Shown: positions 17,807 through 26,911 of the stretch, in pieces
How positions within the stretch are numbered: the stretch's first letter is position 1
Layout: each line of letters starts with the position of its first letter
Source: Neisseria sp. KEM232
GTDB taxonomy: Bacteria > Pseudomonadota > Gammaproteobacteria > Burkholderiales > Neisseriaceae
NCBI RefSeq assembly: GCF_002237445.1
Contig: NZ_CP022527.1
Coordinates: 2,294,001 to 2,358,000, forward strand
Direction: 5' to 3'
Length of the DNA: 64,000 nucleotides
Position numbers and translations under genes: made by a program
Notes under the pieces: generated by a model
Told to the model about the DNA's origin: nothing
Databases searched by the model: none
The model's input: the letters and a program-made list of their open reading frames with translations, nothing else

Positions 17807-17835
17807 ATTCTAGCGGCAATTGTTGCCGAAGACAA
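17807..17835 (-). promoter_or_regulatory. Promoter of tRNA-Ile2
   Basis: On the minus strand TTGTCT and TAGAAT are separated by 17 bases, ending 29 bases before the tRNA 5' end. Confidence 0.65.
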
Positions 17836-17922
17836 GGGCGGCGGGAATTTTATCGGCAAAAGGCCGTCTGAAAACGAAGTTTCGACGACGTTAAAACTTT
17901 CAGACGGCCTTTCCCTACCCTA

Positions 17923-19599
17923 TCACCGCGTTACAGGCTTGTAGCGAATCCGTTTCGGTTTCGCTCCCTCTTCGCCCAAACGACGTTTTTTATCGGCTTC
18001 GTATTCCTGATAGTTGCCGTCGAAGAAAACCCATTTCGAATCGCCTTCGCAAGCCAAGATATGTGTGGCAATGCGGTCGAGGAACCAGCGGTCGTGCGAA
18101 ATCACCATTACGCTGCCGGCGAATTCGAGCAATGCGTCTTCCAACGCGCGCAGGGTTTCCACGTCGAGGTCGTTGGACGGTTCGTCCAGCAGTAACACAT
18201 TGCCGCCGCTCAACAAGGTTTTCGCCAAGTGCAAACGTCCACGTTCACCGCCTGAAAGGTTGCCGGCGATTTTGCTTTGGTCGCTGCCTTTGAAATTGAA
18301 GCGTCCCAAATATTGGCGGGCAGGAATTTCAAACTGTCCGACCTGCAAAATGTCGCGGCCTTCGGCAATGTTGTCGAACACAGTTTTATCGTTTTGCAAA
18401 CCTTCGCGGCTTTGGTCAATCAGGCTCATTTTCACGGTTTGCCCAATTTTCACTTCGCCGGAATCAGGCTGCTCTTTGCCCGAAATCATTTTAAACAGCG
18501 TCGATTTACCCGCGCCGTTCGGGCCGATGATGCCGACAATCGCACCCGCAGGCACTTTGAAGCTCAAATCGTCAATCAGCACTTTATCGCCAAACGATTT
18601 GGAAACGTTTACAAATTCAATCACTTCGTTACCCAAACGTTCGGCGACGGGAATGAAGATTTCCTGCGTTTCATTGCGTTTTTGGTATTCGTAGTTGCTC
18701 ATTTCCTCGAAACGCGCCAAGCGGGCTTTGGACTTGGCTTGGCGGCCTTTGGCATTCTGGCGCACCCATTCCAATTCCTGCTTCATGGCTTTGACGCGGG
18801 CGGCTTCGGATTTGGCTTCGTTTTCCAAGCGTTTTTCTTTTTGCTCCAGCCACGAAGAGTAATTGCCTTTCCACGGAATGCCGTGGCCGCGGTCGAGTTC
18901 CAAAATCCATTCGGCGGCATTGTCGAGGAAATAGCGGTCGTGGGTGACGGCGACAACGGTGCCGGGGAAGCGCACGAGAAATTGTTCCAGCCATTCGACC
19001 GATTCCGCATCCAAGTGGTTGGTCGGCTCGTCCAGCAGCAGCATGTCAGGCTTGCTCAACAAGAGTTTGCACAAAGCGACGCGGCGTTTTTCACCGCCGG
19101 ACAAATTGCCGATTTTGGCATCCCATTCCGGCAGGCGCAGCGCATCGGCGGCGATTTCCAATTCGTGTTCCGCGCCGCCGCCGGTGGACGAACCCGCCGC
19201 GATAATCGCTTCCAAGCGGCCTTGCTCTTCCGCCAGCGCGTCAAAATCGGCATCGGGGTTGGCGTATTCGGCATACACTTCTTCCAGGCGTTTTTGCGCG
19301 GCGGCCACTTCGCCCAAGCCGCTTTCCACTTCCTCGCGCACGGTTTTTTCGGGGTCAAGCTCGGGCTCTTGCGGCAGATAGCCGATTTTGATGCCGCCCA
19401 TCGGCACGGCTTCGCCTTCAAATTCGGTGTCCACACCCGCCATAATGCGCAACACGGTGGACTTGCCCGCGCCGTTCAAGCCGAGCAAACCGATTTTCGC
19501 GCCGGGGAAAAATGACAGGGAAATGTCTTTGATGATGGTTTTCTGCGGCGGCACAACCTTGCTCACGCGCAGCATGGAATAGACGTATTGTTGGGACAT
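17923..19599 (-). CDS. ettA: Energy-dependent translational throttle protein EttA (ABC-F)
   Basis: EttA is an ABC-F ATPase that binds the ribosomal E site and gates the first elongation steps according to ATP/ADP. The 558-residue protein has two ABC domains, with Walker A GLNGAGKST and GPNGAGKST, signatures LSGGEKRRVA and LSGGERGRLH, and Walker B LLLDEPTNHLD and LLLDEPSNDLD. A charged linker lies around residues 240-300. The C-terminal tail (EYEADKKRRLGEE) is typical of EttA rather than Uup. The gene stands alone. Confidence 0.93.
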   Translation of the reverse strand: MSQQYVYSMLRVSKVVPPQKTIIKDISLSFFPGAKIGLLGLNGAGKSTVLRIMAGVDTEFEGEAVPMGGIKIGYLPQEPELDPEKTVREEVESGLGEVAAAQKRLEEVYAEYANPDADFDALAEEQGRLEAIIAAGSSTGGGAEHELEIAADALRLPEWDAKIGNLSGGEKRRVALCKLLLSKPDMLLLDEPTNHLDAESVEWLEQFLVRFPGTVVAVTHDRYFLDNAAEWILELDRGHGIPWKGNYSSWLEQKEKRLENEAKSEAARVKAMKQELEWVRQNAKGRQAKSKARLARFEEMSNYEYQKRNETQEIFIPVAERLGNEVIEFVNVSKSFGDKVLIDDLSFKVPAGAIVGIIGPNGAGKSTLFKMISGKEQPDSGEVKIGQTVKMSLIDQSREGLQNDKTVFDNIAEGRDILQVGQFEIPARQYLGRFNFKGSDQSKIAGNLSGGERGRLHLAKTLLSGGNVLLLDEPSNDLDVETLRALEDALLEFAGSVMVISHDRWFLDRIATHILACEGDSKWVFFDGNYQEYEADKKRRLGEEGAKPKRIRYKPVTR

Positions 19600-19743
19600 G
19601 GGGGCTCCTTATATGAAACGGGGAAAGGTTGGAAGGCCGTCTGAAAACGGATTCGGGGTTTCAGACGGCCTGACTAAAAGAATGCCTGCAAACGGCGTTG
19701 AGGCCGTCTGAAAGCGGTTTTTTACGCTCGGCGGCATACGGCA

Positions 19744-19965
19744 TCAGCCGCGTGCCATCAACAAAACAAAAACCAAGCCGAACAGTATCGCCAGCAGCAC
19801 GCCGACGGTGGCGGCAATCATGGCTCTGCTGTCGGCGCGGACTTTTTCCAGTCGGGTTTGCGCCTCGATCAAACGGGTTTCCGCCTCGGTGAGCGCCGTC
19901 TGCGCCCGCATCATCTCGGCTTTGGCGGCGCACTCTTCGGGCGTACCGTTCTGTTGTTCGTCCAT
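19744..19965 (-). CDS. Small coiled-coil membrane protein
   Basis: A 73-residue protein with a heptad-rich N-terminal half (MMRAQTALTEAETRLIEAQ) and one C-terminal transmembrane helix (AATVGVLLAILFGLVFVLLM). No signal peptide precedes it, so the coiled coil should face the cytoplasm. A ribosome site (AAAGGAGAAAAG) precedes the ATG. It lies between DUS clusters with no operon partner. I do not recognise a family. Confidence 0.65.
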   Translation of the reverse strand: MDEQQNGTPEECAAKAEMMRAQTALTEAETRLIEAQTRLEKVRADSRAMIAATVGVLLAILFGLVFVLLMARG

Positions 19966-20063
19966 GCTTTTCTCCTTTCGGCATCTGCTTTGAGGCCGTC
20001 TGAAAGCCGAAGGATTCGGTTTTTCTGTTTTCAGACGGCCTTTTCAGACGGCCTTTACCGTGT

Positions 20064-20993
20064 TTATTTCTCCAAAGCGTCGTTCAGCCGTTTTTCAATC
20101 AGATCGGCGTCGAAAGATTTGGCAATCAGCTCGAAGCGGCTGTCGCGCCGCCAGGCGACTTGGTTGGCACCCCATTTTCCGTCCACCCAGTTGAGCCACA
20201 CCCATGTGCCGAGCACTTGGAACACGCCTTTGGCGCGCACCAGCCCTTCGGTGAGTTTGGGCAGCTCGTCGAAGAAGGCGGTGAGCCGTTCGCCGTCGAA
20301 ATCGCGGCCTGCGGGGAAGGTGTAGCCTTGCGACTGGAAGCCCATGGTGTTGTCGGGCAGCGATTCGCTTTTCAGACGGTAGCGCGGTTTTTCGATTACG
20401 GGGATGTCGAGCCAGGCGATGTCGAGCTGCGCGTTCTGCACTTCGGCCACTTTGGCCTTGGGCGGGAAGAGTTTGCCCGCTTTGTCGCGGAAGACGGCCA
20501 GCTCTTCTGCGGTGCAGAGGTCGGTTTTGCTGGCAATCAGGATGTCGCACACGCTGACCTGGTCTTTATAGAGAGCCTGGTTGGCGTAATCGGGGTTGAC
20601 GAACTGGCGCGGGTCGACAACGGTAAACACGGCGGCGATGTCGATTTGCGGCGCAAACGGAGCGGCTTTGAGTTCATCGATCACGCTGGCGGCATGGGCG
20701 AGGCCGCTGGCTTCGATCATCACGCGGTCGGGCTCGTTGCGCAGCAGTTTGGCCAGCGCGCTGCCCATCTGCGGGCCGGCGGCGCAGCACAGGCAGCCTC
20801 CGGCGATTTCGGCCACGGGGATGCCTTCGTCGCTCAAAACCGCGCCGTCGATGCCGATTTCGCCGAACTCGTTAACCAGTATCACCCATTTTTCGTCGGG
20901 ATTTTTTTGCGCCATCAGGCTTTTGAGGGCGGTGGTTTTGCCCGTGCCGAGAAAGCCGGAAATCAGATGGATTTTGGTTTTTTTCAATGACAT
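20064..20993 (-). CDS. CobW/COG0523-family GTPase, probable zinc metallochaperone
   Basis: A 309-residue G3E GTPase with Walker A GFLGTGKTT, a metal-binding CLCC motif in GGCLCCAAG, and ASKTDL as the guanine-specificity motif. A C-terminal CobW domain holds FQVLGTWVWLNWVDGKWG. The start overlaps the end of zur by 10 bases. That coupling indicates a zinc-linked function (ZNG1-like metal transfer or low-zinc survival) rather than cobalamin synthesis. The start MSLKKTKIHLISG is chosen because the P-loop follows immediately. Confidence 0.87.
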   Translation of the reverse strand: MSLKKTKIHLISGFLGTGKTTALKSLMAQKNPDEKWVILVNEFGEIGIDGAVLSDEGIPVAEIAGGCLCCAAGPQMGSALAKLLRNEPDRVMIEASGLAHAASVIDELKAAPFAPQIDIAAVFTVVDPRQFVNPDYANQALYKDQVSVCDILIASKTDLCTAEELAVFRDKAGKLFPPKAKVAEVQNAQLDIAWLDIPVIEKPRYRLKSESLPDNTMGFQSQGYTFPAGRDFDGERLTAFFDELPKLTEGLVRAKGVFQVLGTWVWLNWVDGKWGANQVAWRRDSRFELIAKSFDADLIEKRLNDALEK

Positions 20994-21442
20994 TTTGCGC
21001 ACACTCCCGTCAATACCAAATGTTCTTCGGTCAGCTCGAAACCGCTTTCGCCCAAAGCACGCTGCAAATCCGCCCACTGGCGGCTGAGCGTTTGTTCGTC
21101 CACCGCTCCGCACTCGGTGCAGACCAGGATAAAGGCGCTGTGGCTGTGGCCGTTTTGTTCTTCATGGCCGTGCTCGCGGCAGTTGTGGCGGGCGTGGCTG
21201 CACAGCACATAGCCGTTTACTGCCGCGATTTTGTGCAAAACGCCCTGCTCCACCCAGAAATCGAGGGCGCGGTAGGCCGTGGGCGGGGCGACGGGGCTGC
21301 TGCTGGCCTTCTGCATGGCCGAGAGCACCTGATAGGCTTTGATAACGCCTTCCTGTTCCAACACGATGTCGAGCACCTGCTCGCGCAGCGCAGTAACCTG
21401 CGCGCCGTTCAGCCGCGCCTGATCGATAATTTTCTGCTTCAT
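20984..21442 (-). CDS. zur: Zinc uptake regulator Zur (Fur family)
   Basis: Zur represses zinc-acquisition genes when zinc is abundant. The 152-residue protein has the Fur winged-helix domain (VTALREQVLDIVL and PTAYRALDFWVEQGVLHKI) and a dimerization domain. Zinc ligands are visible in CSHARHNCREHGHEE, LVCTECGAVDE and the C-terminal CAKC. Identity as Zur rather than Fur rests on the histidine-rich insert and the overlapping CobW-type GTPase gene. A TATAAT-like -10 lies 49 bases upstream; I could not recognise a convincing Zur box. Confidence 0.88.
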   Translation of the reverse strand: MKQKIIDQARLNGAQVTALREQVLDIVLEQEGVIKAYQVLSAMQKASSSPVAPPTAYRALDFWVEQGVLHKIAAVNGYVLCSHARHNCREHGHEEQNGHSHSAFILVCTECGAVDEQTLSRQWADLQRALGESGFELTEEHLVLTGVCAKCH

Positions 21443-21584
21443 GGTTGTCCGTTCCTATTTTCAGACGGCCTCGGGCGCCGCCTTTAAAAAATTATAGCGG
21501 CAGCAAACAGATGATTACTGCCGAAACGGGTGGATTATACCCGAAAGGCCGTCTGAAAACGGCGCGCCCCGCAGCGGCGGGCGA

Positions 21585-21590
21585 TATAAT
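21585..21590 (+). promoter_or_regulatory. -10 box of folA
   Basis: A perfect TATAAT lies 32 bases before the folA start. No clear -35 is seen, and a DUS overlaps the leader. Confidence 0.4.
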
Positions 21591-21622
21591 GGCGGCCGTC
21601 TGAAACACACGGAACAAACGCC

Positions 21623-22120
21623 ATGCCGAAAATCACCCTGATTGCCGCCCGCGCCGCCAACGGCGTGATCGGTGCGGACAACAAAATGCCCTGGCACCTG
21701 CCGGAAGACTTCGCCTTTTTCAAAGCCCGCACGCTGGGCAAGCCCGTTGTGATGGGGCGCAAAACCTGGCAGTCGCTGCCGAAAAAACCGCTGCCCGGGC
21801 GGCGCAATATCGTTGTCACGCGTCAGGCGGACTTTGCCGCAGAGGGCGCGGAAACTGCCGCTTCCCTTGCCGCAGCGTTCGCTTTGTGTGCCGGTGAAGA
21901 AGAAACCATCGTGATGGGCGGCGGCGAGATTTACGCGCAGGCGATGGCGCAGGCTACCGATTTGCGTATCACCGAAATCGCGCTGGAAGCGGCGGGCGAC
22001 GCGTTTTTTCCCGACATCGATCCCGCGCTGTGGCATGAGGCGGAGCGCACGGAGCACGTCTCTGCCGACGGCCTGCGCTATGCTTTCGTGCATTATGTGC
22101 GCACGCCTTCGACGGAATAA
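21623..22120 (+). CDS. folA: Dihydrofolate reductase
   Basis: DHFR reduces dihydrofolate to tetrahydrofolate with NADPH. The 165-residue protein shows the substrate site NKMPWHLPEDFAFFK, the NADPH-binding stretch VVMGRKTWQSL with GRRNIVVT, and VMGGGEIYAQAM, all in normal spacing. The start directly precedes the canonical first strand ITLIAARAANGVIG. It is followed by an inverted DUS terminator and then uvrA on the same strand. Confidence 0.95.
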   Translation: MPKITLIAARAANGVIGADNKMPWHLPEDFAFFKARTLGKPVVMGRKTWQSLPKKPLPGRRNIVVTRQADFAAEGAETAASLAAAFALCAGEEETIVMGGGEIYAQAMAQATDLRITEIALEAAGDAFFPDIDPALWHEAERTEHVSADGLRYAFVHYVRTPSTE

Positions 22121-22137
22121 GCCGCCGAAGGAACAAA

Positions 22138-22207
22138 AGGCCGTCTGAACAAAGGCCGTCTGAAAGCGTGTTTCCGCTTTGTTGGAACGCGCTTTCAGAC
22201 GGCCTTT
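22138..22207 (+). terminator. DUS cluster terminator after folA
   Basis: Two direct AG-DUS copies are followed by an inverted copy and a T run, so the transcript can form a hairpin between folA and uvrA. Confidence 0.5.
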
Positions 22208-22245
22208 TTCCGTTTGCCAAACCAGGACGCGCAGACAAAAAGTGC

Positions 22246-22251
22246 TAGAAT
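22246..22251 (+). promoter_or_regulatory. -10 box of uvrA
   Basis: TAGAAT with an upstream TGC (extended -10 character) lies 35 bases before the uvrA start; a DUS occupies the leader. No LexA-like palindrome is seen. Confidence 0.4.
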
Positions 22252-22286
22252 GCGCGGTTTCTTTTCACTTTTCAGACGGCCTCACC

Positions 22287-25124
22287 ATGTGCAAAAACCA
22301 TCACGACAACGACACCATCCGCATCCGCGGCGCGCGCACGCATAATTTGAAAAACATCGATTTGGACATTCCGCGCCACAAGCTGGTGGTGGTCACGGGG
22401 CTGTCGGGCAGCGGCAAATCGTCGCTGGCGTTTGACACGCTGTATGCCGAAGGGCAGCGGCGTTATGTCGAGAGCCTGTCTGCCTATGCGCGGCAGTTTT
22501 TGCAGATGATGGACAAACCCGATGTCGATTTGATCGAAGGCTTATCGCCCGCGATTTCCATCGAGCAGAAATCCACCAGCCACAATCCGCGTTCCACCGT
22601 CGGCACGGTAACGGAAATCCACGATTACCTGCGCCTTTTGTACGCCCGCGTCGGCACGCCGTATTGCCCCGAACACAATCTGCCGTTGTCGAGCCAGACC
22701 GTGTCGCAGATGGTCGATGCCGTCTTGAAGCTGCCGGAAGACACGCGCGTGATGATTCTGGCGCCGGCGGTACGCGAGCGTAAGGGTGAGTTTGTCGATT
22801 TCTTTGCCGACTTGCAGGCGCAAGGCTTTGCGCGGGTGCGCGTGGACGGCGAAGTTTATCAACTTGACGAAGTACCAAAGCTGGAAAAAAACATCAAACA
22901 CAATATCGACGTGGTCATCGACCGCGTGAAAGTGAAGGCGGACATCAAGCAGCGGCTGGCGGAAAGTTTTGAAACCGCGCTGCGCCACGGCAACGAGCGC
23001 GCGCTGGCGATGGAGATGGACAGCGGCGAAGAGCATTGGTTTTCCGCACGTTTCGCCTGCCCCGTGTGTTCGTACAGCCTGCCTGAATTAGAGCCGCGCC
23101 TCTTTTCATTCAACAACCCGATGGGTTCCTGCCCGACTTGCGACGGCTTGGGCAACACCAATTTCTTCGACCCCGAAAAAGTGGTCGCCCATCCCGAATT
23201 GTCGCTCGCAACGGGCGCGATTGACGGCTGGGACAAGCGCAACCAGTTCTATTTCCAAATGATTCAGTCGCTTTCGCGGCATTACGGTTTCGATGTGCAG
23301 GCTGCTTGGGAAACGCTACCTGAAAAAGTCAAAAAAGTCATCCTGCACGGCTCGGGCAAAGAAGTCATTGATTTCACTTACCTGTCCGAACGCGGCACCA
23401 CCTTCAACCGCAGCCACGCCTTCGAAGGCATCATCCCCAATCTCGAACGCCGCTACCGCGAAACCGACAGCGAAACCGTGCGCGAAAAACTGCGCGAATA
23501 CCAAAACCACCGCGCTTGCCCGAGCTGCGGCGGCGCACGTTTGCGCAAAGAAGCGCGCTACGTTTACGTCAGCGGCGAACCTTTGCACGAAGTCTCCGCC
23601 TGGCCGCTGACCAAAACCCACCAATTCTTTGAAACCTTGGATTTGGACGGCAACAAAAAACAAATCGCCGAAAAAATCCTCAAAGAAATCACCGAGCGTC
23701 TCGGTTTCCTGATTAACGTCGGGCTGGATTACCTGAACTTGAGTCGCTCCGCCGAAACCCTTTCCGGCGGCGAAGCCCAGCGCATCCGTCTCGCCAGCCA
23801 AATCGGCAGCGGCCTGACCGGCGTGATGTACGTTTTGGACGAACCCTCCATCGGCCTGCACCAGCGCGACAACGACCGCCTACTCGCCACCCTCAAACGC
23901 CTGCGCGATTTGGGCAACAGCGTGATTGTGGTCGAACACGACGAAGACGCCATCCGCGAAGCCGATTTCGTCGTCGATATGGGCCCGGGCGCAGGCGAAC
24001 ACGGCGGTAACGTATTGATTGCCGATACGCCCGAAAACGTCGCCAAATGCGAGCAATCCATTACCGGACAATACCTCAGCGGCAAAAAATCCATTGCCGT
24101 GCCGTCTGAACGCACACCCGTCAATCCTGACCGAATGCTCGTCCTCAAAGGCGCGCGCGGCAACAACCTCAAAAACGTTACCCTCGAACTGCCGCTCGGT
24201 TTGATTACCTGCATCACCGGCGTATCCGGCAGCGGCAAGTCCACCCTGATTAACGACACCCTCGCCAAAATCACCGCCCGCGAACTCAACCGCGCCCAAG
24301 AAGAACCCGCCCCATACGACGACATCCGCGGCCTCGAACACCTCGACAAAGTCATCAACGTCGACCAATCCCCCATCGGACGCACACCGCGCTCCAATCC
24401 CGCCACCTACACCGGCCTGTTCACCCCCATTCGCGAACTCTTCGCCGGCGTACCCCTCTCGCGCGAACGCGGCTACAGCGTCGGCAGATTCTCCTTCAAC
24501 GTCAAAGGCGGCCGCTGCGAAGCCTGCCAAGGCGACGGCGTGATTAAAGTCGAAATGCACTTCCTGCCCGACGTGTACGTCCCCTGCGAAGTCTGCCACG
24601 GCAAACGCTACAACCGCGAAACGCTCGAAATCCAATACAAAGGCAAAGACATCAGCCAAGTCCTCGACATGACCGTCGAAGAAGCCCGCGAATTTTTCGA
24701 CGCCGTCCCCACCGTATCGCGCAAACTGCAAACCCTGATGGACGTAGGCCTAGGCTACATCCGCCTCGGACAGTCCGCCACCACCCTCTCCGGCGGCGAA
24801 GCCCAACGCGTTAAACTCGCCCTAGAGCTATCCAAACGCGACACCGGCAGAACGCTCTACATCCTCGACGAACCCACCACCGGCCTGCACTTCGCCGACA
24901 TCGCCCTGCTGCTGGAAGTGATAGGCCGTCTGAAAGGCAAAGGCAACTCCATTGTGATTATTGAGCACAATTTGGACGTGATTAAAACCGCGGATTGGAT
25001 TGTGGATTTAGGGCCCGAGGGGGGGGATGGCGGGGGGAGGATTGTGGCTTGTGGAACACCTGAAGAAGTTGGCCAAGTGGAGGGGAGTTATACTGGGATA
25101 TATTTGAAAAAAACATTAAACTAG
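22287..25124 (+). CDS. uvrA: Excinuclease ABC subunit A
   Basis: UvrA is the damage-recognition ATPase of nucleotide excision repair. I start at MCKNHHDNDTIRIRGARTHN (945 residues). The two ABC modules have Walker A GLSGSGKSS and GVSGSGKST and signatures LSGGEAQRIRLA and LSGGEAQRVKLA. Zinc-binding cysteines are present in CPVC, CPTC, CPSC and CEACQGDG with CEVCHG. The last 40 or so codons are visibly less GC-rich and use different codons (IYLKKTLN at the end), which may mark a recombination boundary with the AT-rich gene that follows. Confidence 0.96.
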   Translation: MCKNHHDNDTIRIRGARTHNLKNIDLDIPRHKLVVVTGLSGSGKSSLAFDTLYAEGQRRYVESLSAYARQFLQMMDKPDVDLIEGLSPAISIEQKSTSHNPRSTVGTVTEIHDYLRLLYARVGTPYCPEHNLPLSSQTVSQMVDAVLKLPEDTRVMILAPAVRERKGEFVDFFADLQAQGFARVRVDGEVYQLDEVPKLEKNIKHNIDVVIDRVKVKADIKQRLAESFETALRHGNERALAMEMDSGEEHWFSARFACPVCSYSLPELEPRLFSFNNPMGSCPTCDGLGNTNFFDPEKVVAHPELSLATGAIDGWDKRNQFYFQMIQSLSRHYGFDVQAAWETLPEKVKKVILHGSGKEVIDFTYLSERGTTFNRSHAFEGIIPNLERRYRETDSETVREKLREYQNHRACPSCGGARLRKEARYVYVSGEPLHEVSAWPLTKTHQFFETLDLDGNKKQIAEKILKEITERLGFLINVGLDYLNLSRSAETLSGGEAQRIRLASQIGSGLTGVMYVLDEPSIGLHQRDNDRLLATLKRLRDLGNSVIVVEHDEDAIREADFVVDMGPGAGEHGGNVLIADTPENVAKCEQSITGQYLSGKKSIAVPSERTPVNPDRMLVLKGARGNNLKNVTLELPLGLITCITGVSGSGKSTLINDTLAKITARELNRAQEEPAPYDDIRGLEHLDKVINVDQSPIGRTPRSNPATYTGLFTPIRELFAGVPLSRERGYSVGRFSFNVKGGRCEACQGDGVIKVEMHFLPDVYVPCEVCHGKRYNRETLEIQYKGKDISQVLDMTVEEAREFFDAVPTVSRKLQTLMDVGLGYIRLGQSATTLSGGEAQRVKLALELSKRDTGRTLYILDEPTTGLHFADIALLLEVIGRLKGKGNSIVIIEHNLDVIKTADWIVDLGPEGGDGGGRIVACGTPEEVGQVEGSYTGIYLKKTLN

Positions 25125-25170
25125 TAATACAATGCTAAATCTTTAATTCACTTATACTGGAGAAAGTTTT

Positions 25171-26502
25171 ATGAACTCTAATAACTCATTGGCTACTTTC
25201 AATCAACAGCTACCTGATTTATCTGCTAATACTATTCCCGCAATCAACCAACTTGTTACTGCTCTTGGCTTTCCAAGAGAAGTTTTAGCAAGTGATGAAG
25301 AAATTAGATACGCATGGAATGATTTACCACGAGAACTAAAAAACATACCTGTTCAAAATGTTAACCCTGAACTTATTGCTCGAATGTGTATTGCTATTAG
25401 TTCTGGGTTATTTGATGGTGCAATCAACTATATATGGAATGCTGCCATTTTAAGATTGCGTGATAAAGTCAGAACTTTTGGTCTTCCAGTCGTTTCCCAA
25501 ATATTGGAAAAGGATTTTGAAGATAGTCATTTAATAGCATTACAAGATAGCCAATTATTAGATTTATGCTTGCAATTAAATATTCTTAATGAGGAGGGTG
25601 CCCTTTTTCTAGGACAGTGTAGAAATGTTCGTAATAATTTTTCCGCAGCCCACCCATCGCTTGGAAATCTAAACGATAGAGAATTTATTACCTTCTTAAA
25701 CCGTTGTATAAAATATGCCTTAGGTGATTCCTCTTCACCCAAAGGTGTCAATATTAGTGAATTTATTCAGTCAATTAAAGCTGATCGATTTAATAATGCT
25801 CAACGTGAATTTTGGCTTCATAAACTATCTGAAACCCATGAGGCACAAAAACAATTATTGATCGTTATGGCTCATGGTATTTATTGCGATCCAAATTCAC
25901 AAGAACCAACAAGACTAAATGCTTTAGATATTTGTGATTTATTTAAAGATAGCTTTTCCGCTTCTTTACGATCTGTTCTGATTGACAAACATTCAGAGTA
26001 CATTACAAAAGGAGATGAACAAAGACTAACAGCATCTAGCCAATTTTTTGAAAAATTGGGCTTACTAGGCTTGCTTTCCGCTCCACAGCAACATGCAATT
26101 TTCTCTACGGCTATCCAAAGATTACAAATTGCTCATGATGGTTTAAATAATTTTTATAATGAACCTCCATATGCAGAAAGATTAGCAGAGTTATCTCAAA
26201 ATACAGCAGTTCCTGAAACTGCTCAAAGTGATTTTGTAGATACAGTTGTTGCTTGTTATTTGGGAAATGGTTATGGAGTTTCATGGGCTGCTATCCCATT
26301 CTATGAAAAAATTATTAAGAACTTCTCTCCACAAGAGATTGCACTAATGATTCGTCATACACAAACAGAAAATTCAAGAATAGGGCGCAGATTTAGCTCC
26401 GAAAGAAAGAGATTTATTAGTGCGTTAAATTTGATTGATTATGCAAGTGTTCCAAGTGGTGTTCGTTCTGCATATGATCAATTTGTGAAATCTCCTGCGT
26501 AG
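25171..26502 (+). CDS. AT-rich gene of unknown function with a HEPN-like RNase motif
   Basis: The 443-residue protein matches no family I can name. It is strikingly AT-rich (ending, codon use and leader) against GC-rich neighbours, so it was probably acquired horizontally. At residues 151-161 it reads RNVRNNFSAAH followed by P, which fits the R-X4-6-H motif with adjacent N of HEPN ribonucleases, many of which act in abortive infection. The flanking segments (LQDSQLLDLCLQL and REFITFLNRCIKYAL) are helical as expected. There is no signal peptide. The stop codon TAG lies inside the first base pairs of a REP element, so the C-terminus may have been shaped by that insertion. A defence role is inference. 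Confidence 0.6.
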   Translation: MNSNNSLATFNQQLPDLSANTIPAINQLVTALGFPREVLASDEEIRYAWNDLPRELKNIPVQNVNPELIARMCIAISSGLFDGAINYIWNAAILRLRDKVRTFGLPVVSQILEKDFEDSHLIALQDSQLLDLCLQLNILNEEGALFLGQCRNVRNNFSAAHPSLGNLNDREFITFLNRCIKYALGDSSSPKGVNISEFIQSIKADRFNNAQREFWLHKLSETHEAQKQLLIVMAHGIYCDPNSQEPTRLNALDICDLFKDSFSASLRSVLIDKHSEYITKGDEQRLTASSQFFEKLGLLGLLSAPQQHAIFSTAIQRLQIAHDGLNNFYNEPPYAERLAELSQNTAVPETAQSDFVDTVVACYLGNGYGVSWAAIPFYEKIIKNFSPQEIALMIRHTQTENSRIGRRFSSERKRFISALNLIDYASVPSGVRSAYDQFVKSPA

Positions 26503-26656
26503 GGTGTGTGGCTCCGCCACGCACGCAGTCGCCAAACACTCCGCACCCATTCCAAATTTTCAGGTAGCCTTTCAACCCGCTAAACAAAGCAGCCCGAAAA
26601 AACAATGCGGACAACCAACCCTACCAACCGCGTGCGTGCCTACGGCACACACCCTA
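26499..26656. repeat. Paired REP unit 1 (BIME-like)
   Basis: The unit is bounded by GTAGGGTGTGTGGCTCCGCC at 26499 and its inverted partner at 26628-26656, each able to form a short hairpin. The 158-base unit also contains an Eikenella-type uptake sequence (TTCAGGTAGCCT at 26559). It lies upstream of a RAYT gene. Confidence 0.8.
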
Positions 26657-26679
26657 CAAAAGCAGCAAGCGTAGCCTGT

Positions 26680-26836
26680 GTAGGGTGTGTGGCTCCGCCA
26701 CGCACGCAGTTGCAAAATGTTCCGCACCCATTCCGATTTTCAGGTAGCCTTCCAATCAACCCAGCAAGGCAGCCTGAAAACCCAATGCGGACAACCAACC
26801 CAACCAACCGCGTGCGTGCCTGCGGCACACACCCTA
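26680..26836. repeat. Paired REP unit 2 (BIME-like)
   Basis: A second unit in direct orientation, clearly homologous to unit 1 along its length. It is bounded by REP at 26680-26709 and the inverted partner at 26808-26836. It contains TTCAGGTAGCCT at 26739 and AGGCAGCCTGAA at 26767, both foreign uptake-sequence dialects. Confidence 0.8.
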
Positions 26837-26911
26837 CAAAGCAGCCTGAAACCCAATCTTTCAGACGGCCTCAAACATCGTCTGAAACCATTACCACAAC
26901 ACGGAAACCCC

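Noticed and set aside
21443..21540. Zur box upstream of zur
   Set aside because: I looked for an AT-rich palindrome of the TGTTATAACA type and found only a -10-like box; not enough for a call.
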